From Spirochaetales bacterium (GTDB lineage: Bacteria; Spirochaetota; Spirochaetia; SZUA-6; JAFGRV01): DNA of 64,000 bases. A model generated the notes under the pieces. That model was not told the origin of the DNA. It saw only the letters and a list, made by a program, of their open reading frames with translations, and searched no databases. Shown one piece after another: positions 8,308 through 14,782 of this stretch (the first letter of the stretch is position 1; each line of letters starts with the position of its first letter). The DNA is taken from positions 1 to 64,000 of the forward strand of contig JAFGHO010000125.1 of assembly GCA_016930085.1 (NCBI GenBank), written 5' to 3'. Both the position numbers and the translations under genes were made by a program.

Positions 8308-9435
8308 TCATTCACCATGCCGTTCCCTGTATTCCGTCGGAGATATTCCCGTACTCTGCTTGAAGATTTTATTGAAATAGGAGGTATCCCTGTAGCCGAC
8401 CTTGCAGCTGATATCGATAATTCTGAGATCGGATTTTTCAAGCAGCCGTTTTGCCTCTTCGATGCGTATTGTATTGATCAATTGCTTGAACGATTGATGA
8501 TATTTTTCTTTTATAAGATTGTAAATACGAAACGAAGGTATTCCCAGGACTCTCTGCATTTTCGTCGTAGAAATATCGGGACAACAATAATACTCTTCGA
8601 TATACGTGCCGATACGTTCCGCTTCGACATCCCGGTCCATCTTGAACCGCGGATTTTTATGACGAACAAGGGGATCATTTGATTTTCGTTTTACATATAA
8701 ACCGGTAATTAACAATGCGGCATAATAAATAACGAGACCGCCCGTCACCATATATCCATAGACGCCCATTTCCCTGCAGAAAGCGATTTCTTCGAATATA
8801 AACGATTTTATTTCACCATCCTCCGATTCACCGCTGCCGCTTTTAAAAAATATCCGAAACGCGGAAACTTTGTTGAATATCGCCACGCCTGTGGAATGTT
8901 CAGAAAGACTGGTGCCGGCATCGTTTGGTTCTTCTGCGGAAAATGCCGCCATTCGTATTGTGTAAACCGGCTGTAACGGCGTTATATCGACTGTCGCGGC
9001 ATAATTCCCGATTGTTTCCTTGTTTTTTTGATCTGCTTCGGAAAAATCAGTTTCGGCTGTCCGGATGACAAGCCGCAGGCGTTGTCGATGGGTCGCTTTT
9101 CCGATTTTCAGACGAACATAGTCGTATCCTGAAATATCGACAAAGGGATGTTTCACGTCAAACCGGAAGGCAATCCCGGTCGACTCTCCGAGCCGTTCGT
9201 TTGTCCCGGGCGCAAATGCTGCAAGCAGCTTTTCCGAATCGTATGCGAACTCCTCAATCAAAGGCCCGCCGGCCTCGCTTGGGGATTTCGTTATCTCGAT
9301 ATACCGTTTATCCGACGCCAGTATCGAAGGAAAGACATACCACGGCCTGTCAAAAAAGTGCAGAACGACCGGTGCGAGCAGAGTGAGTGGAATTATCAGG
9401 AGAAAGAAAATGATAACCCTATACATACGTTTCAC
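8308..9435 (-). CDS. Membrane-anchored AraC-family regulator
   Basis: The protein has 375 residues. A hydrophobic segment at 7-28 and another near 228-248 bracket a roughly 200-residue extracytoplasmic domain that looks beta-rich (VDISGYDYVRLKIG, LRLVIRTAE). The C-terminal 100 residues form an AraC double helix-turn-helix, including RIEEAKRLLEKSDLRIIDIS and GYRDTSYFNKIFKQSTGISPTEYR. The layout implies direct signalling: an external ligand, possibly a sugar, is sensed outside and DNA is bound inside. The sensor part resembles the carbohydrate-binding beta-sandwich seen in other such regulators, but this is weak. Targets are unknown; the exported protein gene downstream and the dockerin-LRR gene upstream are candidates. 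Confidence 0.85.
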   Translation of the reverse strand: MKRMYRVIIFFLLIIPLTLLAPVVLHFFDRPWYVFPSILASDKRYIEITKSPSEAGGPLIEEFAYDSEKLLAAFAPGTNERLGESTGIAFRFDVKHPFVDISGYDYVRLKIGKATHRQRLRLVIRTAETDFSEADQKNKETIGNYAATVDITPLQPVYTIRMAAFSAEEPNDAGTSLSEHSTGVAIFNKVSAFRIFFKSGSGESEDGEIKSFIFEEIAFCREMGVYGYMVTGGLVIYYAALLITGLYVKRKSNDPLVRHKNPRFKMDRDVEAERIGTYIEEYYCCPDISTTKMQRVLGIPSFRIYNLIKEKYHQSFKQLINTIRIEEAKRLLEKSDLRIIDISCKVGYRDTSYFNKIFKQSTGISPTEYRERHGE

Positions 9436-9565
9436 GCGTTGTATTCTTTCCGTACCGGGATTGACAGCGACCGTTTTCTTTTTTTAGCAGAATTCGTGTT
9501 TTTTCGACAAGTACCCGTACACGCCACACTGTCAACTATATTACGGCGGCGGGCTTTTGTAAAGA

Positions 9566-9587
9566 ACCGGCCGGCGTGCCGGCCGGT
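9566..9587. repeat. Perfect GC-rich inverted repeat (10-bp arms, 2-bp centre)
   Basis: ACCGGCCGGC at 9566-9575 and GCCGGCCGGT at 9578-9587 are perfect inverted arms with a 2-bp GT centre. It is upstream of both divergent genes, so it is not an ordinary terminator. It could be a protein-binding dyad or a transcription roadblock. Confidence 0.6.
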
Positions 9588-9663
9588 CGTTTCCTCATAT
9601 CATATTACAGACGCGCCTTTATATGCAATACAGCCGGATAAGACACTCTCGTACAAATTTTCC

Positions 9664-9693
9664 TTTACACGACCGCTTTATTCGTGGTATAAA
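9664..9693 (+). promoter_or_regulatory. Predicted promoter for the dockerin-LRR gene
   Basis: TTTACA (9664-9669) and TATAAA (9688-9693) are 18 bp apart, placing the transcript start near 9700, about 60 nt before the ATG. Confidence 0.5.
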
Positions 9694-9758
9694 TAACAAA
9701 CACCATTAAATAACAGTGATAAAGACAAACGAAGGTCCATGTTAAAGGGAGTAAAAAA

Positions 9759-11414
9759 ATGAAACGACTTTTTTCTCACCGCTTACTCATTACGTGCATT
9801 CTTTTTCTCGCCCCCGCGGCCCTCTTCTCCCAAACATTGGGAGATGTGAACGGCAATGGGAATATCGATATCGTCGATGCCCTTCTTGTTGCCCAGTATT
9901 ACGTCGGTCTCGATCCGGCCAACTTTAATCCCGATGTCGCCGACACGAACTGCAATGGAAACATCGATATCGTGGATTCACTGCTCGTCGCACAATACTA
10001 TGTCGGCCTTATTACCGAATTCGAAGGGTGTACTGGCGGTACGACACCGGTGCCGACGACTCCCCCAGGCGGGTCCGGCGGCTCGGTCATTATATTTGAG
10101 GACGGCAATCTGGAGACGGCGATCCGTGAAAGGATCGGTATCCCGGCGGGAGATATCACGCAGGAAGATGTCGAGGGGATCAGTCAGTTGAATTTGTCGA
10201 ACTTTTCCATCTCGGATATTTCGGGACTCGAAAATTTTTCGTCATTGACGCGGCTCGACCTTTCACATAACGACATCACCGATATCGAACCGATTGCGGA
10301 CCTTTCTCTGCTGGCCGAACTCTATCTTTACGGAAACCGCATAGATGATATCTCCGCACTCGCCGGATTGACAAATCTCGTCATCCTCTATCTGAATGAA
10401 AACCTGATCGGCGACATCGGGCCGCTTGCCGGCCTGACGGCACTGACCAATCTCTTTCTTACCGGCAACAATCTGCAATATATCGATGCCGTATCGGGTC
10501 TCACCGCGCTCGAATATCTGTACATCGACAACAATCGGATAATCGATATCGGTCCCGTCACCGGTCTTTCCAATCTGCTGTATCTTTCTCTGAACAATAA
10601 TCAGATAAGCAATCTGGCGGCATTGTCCGACCATACACAGCTGTTGTTTATTTCTCTCAACGAAAACCTCATATCAAATATCGATCCGATCGCGGCCGGA
10701 CTTCCGTCTCTCCGCTATCTGTATCTCAAGAACAACCGGATCAGTAATATTTATTCACTCGCCGCACTTTCCGGGCTGGAAGTCCTCGATCTCGACCTCA
10801 GCGGCAATCAAATTGAAAGTATCGATGTGCTGTCGACGCTCGCGCCGGTCGCGGAGCTCAAACTCAATCTCGCCGGGAACCAGATATCGGACATCGGAGC
10901 GCTCGAAGCACTCGATTCCCTGGTAAAACTCGACCTTTCTGATAATCGGATAAGTTCACTCGATTCACTGTCCGAACACGCGATGCTGCAGGAACTCATC
11001 CTGGATAACAACCAGATATCCGTGATCGATCCGCTCGCGCAGGGACTCACTTCCCTGAACCGGTTGTCTTTGAGTAATAATCAGATCGTCAATATCTATT
11101 CACTCCCGGCTTTCGTCTCCCTCTACTACCTCGATCTCAGCGGAAACCGGATATCGAATATCGATGTTATCTCGACACTGACATCCCTGGAAGAACTCGA
11201 CCTTTCGGACAACCTGATCTCCGATATCGATCCGCTGGCCCCTCTTTCCTCATTGAAGTTCCTTTATCTCGACGACAATGATATCGGCTATGTCGACGCC
11301 CTCGGGGGTCTTTCTTCTCTCACTGCCATCTCAATCGTCAATAATCCGCTCACATCATCCGCGATATCCATATTGGAATCATTGGCGTCGAACGATATCG
11401 ACGTCACCTACTGA
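9759..11414 (+). CDS. Secreted leucine-rich-repeat protein with N-terminal dockerin
   Basis: The 551-residue product has a signal peptide (1-24, ending LFSQ). A type I-like dockerin follows directly (about 28-88): two calcium-loop/helix repeats, GDVNGNGNIDIVDALLVAQ and DTNCNGNIDIVDSLLVAQ, each ending YYVGL. A short Thr/Pro/Gly linker leads into about 18 leucine-rich repeats of about 22 residues (internalin/SDS22 style, L..L..L.L..N.I.DI..L), covering residues 145-551. Dockerins are usually C-terminal and on enzymes; here one is N-terminal on a binding scaffold. It probably acts at the cell surface or on a substrate, docked to a cohesin. A long hairpin follows the stop codon. Confidence 0.92.
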   Translation: MKRLFSHRLLITCILFLAPAALFSQTLGDVNGNGNIDIVDALLVAQYYVGLDPANFNPDVADTNCNGNIDIVDSLLVAQYYVGLITEFEGCTGGTTPVPTTPPGGSGGSVIIFEDGNLETAIRERIGIPAGDITQEDVEGISQLNLSNFSISDISGLENFSSLTRLDLSHNDITDIEPIADLSLLAELYLYGNRIDDISALAGLTNLVILYLNENLIGDIGPLAGLTALTNLFLTGNNLQYIDAVSGLTALEYLYIDNNRIIDIGPVTGLSNLLYLSLNNNQISNLAALSDHTQLLFISLNENLISNIDPIAAGLPSLRYLYLKNNRISNIYSLAALSGLEVLDLDLSGNQIESIDVLSTLAPVAELKLNLAGNQISDIGALEALDSLVKLDLSDNRISSLDSLSEHAMLQELILDNNQISVIDPLAQGLTSLNRLSLSNNQIVNIYSLPAFVSLYYLDLSGNRISNIDVISTLTSLEELDLSDNLISDIDPLAPLSSLKFLYLDDNDIGYVDALGGLSSLTAISIVNNPLTSSAISILESLASNDIDVTY

Positions 11415-11429
11415 TGATATTCATTTCCG

Positions 11430-11461
11430 TGGAGTACAGGAAGATTGCTTCCGGTACTCCA
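11430..11461 (+). terminator. Long hairpin after the dockerin-LRR gene, probable terminator
   Basis: An 8-bp outer stem (TGGAGTAC 11430-11437 with GTACTCCA 11454-11461) and a 5-bp inner stem (GGAAG/CTTCC) are separated by one A/G mismatch, with an ATTG loop. It lies 15 nt after the stop codon. The following T-run is weak, so termination may be incomplete. Confidence 0.55.
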
Positions 11462-11547
11462 TTGATATCTGCATTCGTTTTGTCGCGTGTTGTTATTACG
11501 ATACATCCTGTGTCAACCGATAGAAAACGGCAATTCGCGCGGCGGCC

Positions 11548-11580
11548 GGGAACGGTATCGATGCCTTTTATTCCGTTCCC
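11548..11580 (-). terminator. Hairpin at the end of the 11568-12854 operon
   Basis: GGGAACGG (11548-11555) and CCGTTCCC (11573-11580) form a perfect 8-bp stem with a 17-nt loop. It overlaps the stop codon of the minus-strand gene. There is no U-run, so it could be an mRNA-stabilising hairpin instead. Confidence 0.4.
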
Positions 11581-12173
11581 CTGATTATACAATAGGTATT
11601 GGTAATATCCGCTTCCCGGTAGCGGCCCGGAATTTTTCTATTGTTGCCCACGTATTCGATCGTTATCGCGCTTCTCCGTTCCACATCGATCCATTCGACG
11701 AAAATGGCGCTGTGACCGTGTCCGCCGTACGGCAGGTTGCAATACATCACCCAGTCACCGGGTGTGATTATTGAAGGATCCGCATAAGGGCCGGATGATT
11801 TCTCCTTGTAGATTTCTCCCCTCTTTTCTTTCGAAAGTCCGGCTTTTTCGTACACGCTGTTAACATACCCCCAGCAGCTTCCGAGGACAAGGTCTTTGCC
11901 GTCCACCATCTCCACGGCCGAGTTCAGCACCCTGCCTCCGGGGGTATCGGAGGAGGCATGCGTTCTTGCAACCACCGATACCGCGTGGGGGGAAAAGGCG
12001 GAGAACCCCGAAGATTCTGATTTGAGGAGGGGGACCTCTTTTTTTTCTTTTTCCGCAGGAAGTTTTTCCTTTTCAAACGGCCGGTCTGCGGCCGGCAGAA
12101 AAGAAACACACTGAGAGAATAAAAAAACGGATACGACCGCCGCCGGCAGTAATGATAATCGCAAGGTTTTCAT
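11568..12173 (-). CDS. Exported cysteine peptidase/amidase-like protein (NlpC/P60 or CHAP-like)
   Basis: The product has 201 residues. A hydrophobic N-terminus ends LFSQC, a poor lipobox, so either lipoprotein or secreted. A charged Glu/Lys-rich stretch (34-52) precedes a domain with GSCWGYVNSVYEKAG (Cys100), GDWVMYCN and GGHGHSAIFVEW (His152/His154). This Cys...GD...GH.A arrangement is the pattern of NlpC/P60- and CHAP-type papain-like amidases that cut peptidoglycan peptides. The assignment rests on these motifs only. The gene starts 12 bp after the stop of the upstream gene, so the two form an operon. Confidence 0.65.
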   Translation of the reverse strand: MKTLRLSLLPAAVVSVFLFSQCVSFLPAADRPFEKEKLPAEKEKKEVPLLKSESSGFSAFSPHAVSVVARTHASSDTPGGRVLNSAVEMVDGKDLVLGSCWGYVNSVYEKAGLSKEKRGEIYKEKSSGPYADPSIITPGDWVMYCNLPYGGHGHSAIFVEWIDVERRSAITIEYVGNNRKIPGRYREADITNTYCIIRGTE

Positions 12174-12185
12174 TATCCACCCCCT

Positions 12186-12854
12186 TTAGTATTCAATCGA
12201 ACGAGACACTTTATCCCTCGGTCTTCTCCGCACGTCGGCGTAGGTGTAATATTCGCTTCGCGACAGCCAGTTTCCATTTTCGTCAAAATCATGGTATTCG
12301 ATCGAGACTTCGACGGCGAATGTTCCGTCCGGATTATAAAGTCTGATATGTTTCAGATCTCCCTCTTCCGTGTATACGAATATCTTGTTGAAAAGCAGTG
12401 TTTCTTCTTCATTATAATATTTTAGTCCGGTGATGCTGCCTTCAGGTGAAAACCGGGAGACTGTTTTAAAAAAGAGAGACCCGTCGGTACGACGCACGGT
12501 TTCGGTAACCGTATCGGTCTCATACCGCACGACCGAGATACGGACAGGCGTATTGTCGTGGTTTGTCGTCACTTTTTTGATCGTCTCATCGCCGTACGAA
12601 AAGACCGTTTTCTCGAGAAGGCCGCCGTCCTTGTCATAAAACTCCATTTTAACGAGCAGGCCTTCATCGTCATAATACTGGTTGACGATTTTCGTAATCC
12701 CGCCTTCGAACCAGCCCCGTGAAGACTTCCAGTTGTATGTCCTGATTTCCGAAACGACTTTTTTTGCCGGCGATTTTACCGGATACCCGTCGGCAGGCAG
12801 GGAAAAAACACCGGCAAAAAAAAACAAAAAAGATAATAATGCCACATGTTTCAC
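12186..12854 (-). CDS. Exported protein with YD/MORN-like beta-hairpin repeats
   Basis: The 222-residue product has a signal peptide (1-23). The mature part has irregular repeats of the type 'YDDEGLLVKMEFYDKDGGLLEKTVFSY', 'YNEEETLLFNKIFVYTEEGDLKHIRLYNPDG', reminiscent of antitoxin YwqK/MORN-like or RHS/YD hairpins. These often form extended beta surfaces. No catalytic motif is visible. It is the first gene of a two-gene operon with the amidase-like gene. AAGGAAGAG lies about 13 nt before the ATG. Confidence 0.7.
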   Translation of the reverse strand: MKHVALLSFLFFFAGVFSLPADGYPVKSPAKKVVSEIRTYNWKSSRGWFEGGITKIVNQYYDDEGLLVKMEFYDKDGGLLEKTVFSYGDETIKKVTTNHDNTPVRISVVRYETDTVTETVRRTDGSLFFKTVSRFSPEGSITGLKYYNEEETLLFNKIFVYTEEGDLKHIRLYNPDGTFAVEVSIEYHDFDENGNWLSRSEYYTYADVRRRPRDKVSRSIEY

Positions 12855-13042
12855 GACTGCACTCTTCCTTTCACGTTATTTTTCAGGCACATATAAAAAA
12901 ATAGTACAGCGGCCCCCATAAGTCAAGGGCGATATATATTTCGAAGCCATGAAACGGCATAATCGTTCACAACGAATGTCATTTTCGTTCATAAAGAACG
13001 ACCGGACGAAACCATAATCGTCACCGTGTACCGAAAAAAACC

Positions 13043-13071
13043 TTGCATTTTATAATTGTTTATGATATAAT
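13043..13071 (+). promoter_or_regulatory. Predicted sigma-70-type promoter for the GH12 gene
   Basis: TTGCAT (13043-13048) and a consensus TATAAT (13066-13071) are 17 bp apart. The transcript would start near 13078, about 190 nt before the start codon. Confidence 0.65.
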
Positions 13072-13137
13072 GAGCTGACTCTCCAAGGAACAAAGAGAAA
13101 TTAAGGTTTTCAAAAACAGGCAGTGAAGTGTCTTCTC

Positions 13138-13170
13138 AAAAAGGGGTGGATGAAATGGACCTCTTTTTTT
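13138..13170 (+). promoter_or_regulatory. Terminator-like hairpin in the GH12 leader (possible attenuator)
   Basis: GGGGT (13143-13147) pairs with ACCTC (13159-13163, one G-U), extended by an A-run before and a T-run (13164-13170) after, with an 11-nt loop. It resembles an intrinsic terminator but sits between the promoter and the coding start, as in attenuated leaders. An alternative is mRNA stabilisation. Confidence 0.4.
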
Positions 13171-13270
13171 ATTTATAACAACCAAAAGAAAAAGGAGGTA
13201 AAAAAACATACATCCCAAAAATCATTATATAGTCGATTAAATAAAGATATCAAGAAAGGAAATATGAGAA

Positions 13271-14731
13271 ATGAATAAAAAGATGATTATGAAAGCAGGT
13301 GGATTCATAATTCTCGTTATGCTGATGATGGGGCAGATCGTTTTCGCGCAGGAAATTTGCGGTAAATACGATGCTGTCCAGGTGAACGGGGGTGAATACA
13401 CGGTACAGAACAATTGCTGGGGCTCGGACGCCCGGCAATGCATCAATGTAAATGGTACGGGCTTTACCGTCACCGTTTCCGAACACAACCAGGGTTCGGT
13501 CGCCTCATATCCTTCGATTTACAAAGGATGTCACTGGGGAGACTGTACGGCAAACAGCGGGCTGCCGCTTCAGATAAACACGATCAGCAGCGCCCAGTTT
13601 ACCTATGAGGTAAGCAGCAACAGGCCTTCGGGCACCTATAATGTGTCCGCGGAAGCCTGGATCAGTCCGTCTGCCGATTCGAGCATGGGATATGACGGCG
13701 GAGCGGAAATCATGATCTGGCTCGATAACAGCGGAATGTACCCGGCCGGTTCCCAGATCGGGACGTTTGACGGCCATGACGTCTATTACTCGGACATCGG
13801 GTGGAACTTTCTCACCTATGTCAAGACGGGAAGAAGTTCGGCAAGCGGCGATATCATGGCATTCATCAATGACGCCATGTCGCGCGGTTATGTTCAGCCG
13901 AACTGGTACCTCCACGTCTTCGAGGCCGGTTTTGAACTCATGGTCGGCGGCGCGGGCCTTCAGGTGACGAATTTCTCCTTTTCGGCTCAAACCGGAAGTC
14001 AGTCGACACCCGACCCGACAAACCCGCCCACCGTGACAAATCCGCCGAACACGAATCCACCGGCAACGAATCCTCCCGCCACCAATCCTCCGATCACGAA
14101 TCCACCGCAGCCCGGCGAGGGGGACGTGTGGATCGTTCCGGAAAACCAGAATGTACGCACTTCGACGATCTTCAATGTTCAGATTCACGCAAATACCGGT
14201 TCACAACGACTCGGCGCATACGGCTTCGATCTTTCCTATGACAGCGCCTACGTCGTCGCCAACACGTCGATCGGGACGGAAGGCGTCGAAGCGGGCCCCG
14301 ACGGCTTCATCTCCGCAGTCAACTCGTCAAACAACGGAATAATCAGAATGAGCGGATTCGATACGAACGGGAAAGGCCCTGGTACGGACCTCCATGTTCT
14401 CACCGTCAACCTCTATGCCCAGCAGAACCGCGGCACGACATATCTCGGGCTCGATATAATCGATTTCACCAATCTCGATACGGTCCCCATCGGTAATCCC
14501 AACGGCAGGGGCGCCAATGTGACAATTTCCGATGTCAAAGTCGGTGACGTCAATGGAGACGGCAACGTCAATATTACCGATGCCCTGTTGACGGCACAGT
14601 ATTATGTCGGTCTTCAACCGTCGGGATTCAACGCCGATGCCGCGGACGCGAACTGTGACGGCCAGATAAATATCACCGATGCGCTCCGCATCGCACAATA
14701 TTACGTGGGATTGATCAGTCAACTCTGTTAG
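13271..14731 (+). CDS. GH12 glucanase with cohesin-like domain and C-terminal dockerin
   Basis: This 486-residue exported enzyme has a signal peptide (1-26). Residues 28-240 form a GH12 beta-jelly-roll: YPSIYKGCHWGDCT (80-93), nucleophile E146 in GAEIMIW and acid/base E222 in AGFELMVGG. GH12 are retaining endo-beta-1,4-glucanases or xyloglucanases. A Thr/Asn/Pro linker (TNPPATNPP repeats, 248-282) leads to a domain at about 285-422 with the cohesin pattern (VWIVPENQNV, FNVQIHANTGS, YGFDLSYDSAYV). A dockerin follows at 425-486 with two DxNxDGxxNITDAL repeats. A cohesin-like domain and a dockerin on one chain is unusual. A terminator follows the gene. Confidence 0.9.
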   Translation: MNKKMIMKAGGFIILVMLMMGQIVFAQEICGKYDAVQVNGGEYTVQNNCWGSDARQCINVNGTGFTVTVSEHNQGSVASYPSIYKGCHWGDCTANSGLPLQINTISSAQFTYEVSSNRPSGTYNVSAEAWISPSADSSMGYDGGAEIMIWLDNSGMYPAGSQIGTFDGHDVYYSDIGWNFLTYVKTGRSSASGDIMAFINDAMSRGYVQPNWYLHVFEAGFELMVGGAGLQVTNFSFSAQTGSQSTPDPTNPPTVTNPPNTNPPATNPPATNPPITNPPQPGEGDVWIVPENQNVRTSTIFNVQIHANTGSQRLGAYGFDLSYDSAYVVANTSIGTEGVEAGPDGFISAVNSSNNGIIRMSGFDTNGKGPGTDLHVLTVNLYAQQNRGTTYLGLDIIDFTNLDTVPIGNPNGRGANVTISDVKVGDVNGDGNVNITDALLTAQYYVGLQPSGFNADAADANCDGQINITDALRIAQYYVGLISQLC

Positions 14732-14754
14732 ATTTCGATTGTCAAGAATATAAG

Positions 14755-14782
14755 GGCAGCCCGTCAAAGGCTGCCTTTTTTT
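14755..14782 (+). terminator. Intrinsic terminator after the GH12 gene
   Basis: GGCAGCC (14755-14761), a 7-nt loop, GGCTGCC (14769-14775), then seven T. It lies 24 nt after the stop codon, between convergent genes, and resembles the one after the GH5 gene. Confidence 0.88.

Larger units (their letters stand above)
9436..9758. other. 323-bp divergent intergenic region with promoter and GC-rich dyad
   Basis: This non-coding stretch separates the AraC regulator gene from the dockerin-LRR gene. It contains the strong GC-rich hairpin at 9566-9587, a promoter candidate at 9664-9693 and the LRR gene's ribosome binding site (AAAGGGAG, spaced about 7 nt from ATG). Nothing else recognisable. Confidence 0.6.
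12855..13270. other. 416-bp divergent intergenic region and long leader of the GH12 gene
   Basis: It contains a near-consensus promoter at 13043-13071 and a roughly 190-nt transcribed leader with a terminator-like hairpin (13138-13170). A purine-rich AAAAAGGAGGT at 13190-13200 is followed by no ATG in range. The true ribosome binding site AAGAAAGGA (13252-13260) is 10 nt before ATG 13271. I do not recognise a known riboswitch class. Confidence 0.55.

Noticed and set aside
13262-13276. Five-codon frame ATG AGA AAT GAA TAA before the GH12 start
   Set aside because: Too short to be called a leader peptide; probably chance within the spacer after the ribosome binding site.
13990-14115. Tandem DNA repeats in the GH12 gene
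   Set aside because: They encode the TNPP-type protein linker, as does 26350-26470; not a separate repeat element or CRISPR.
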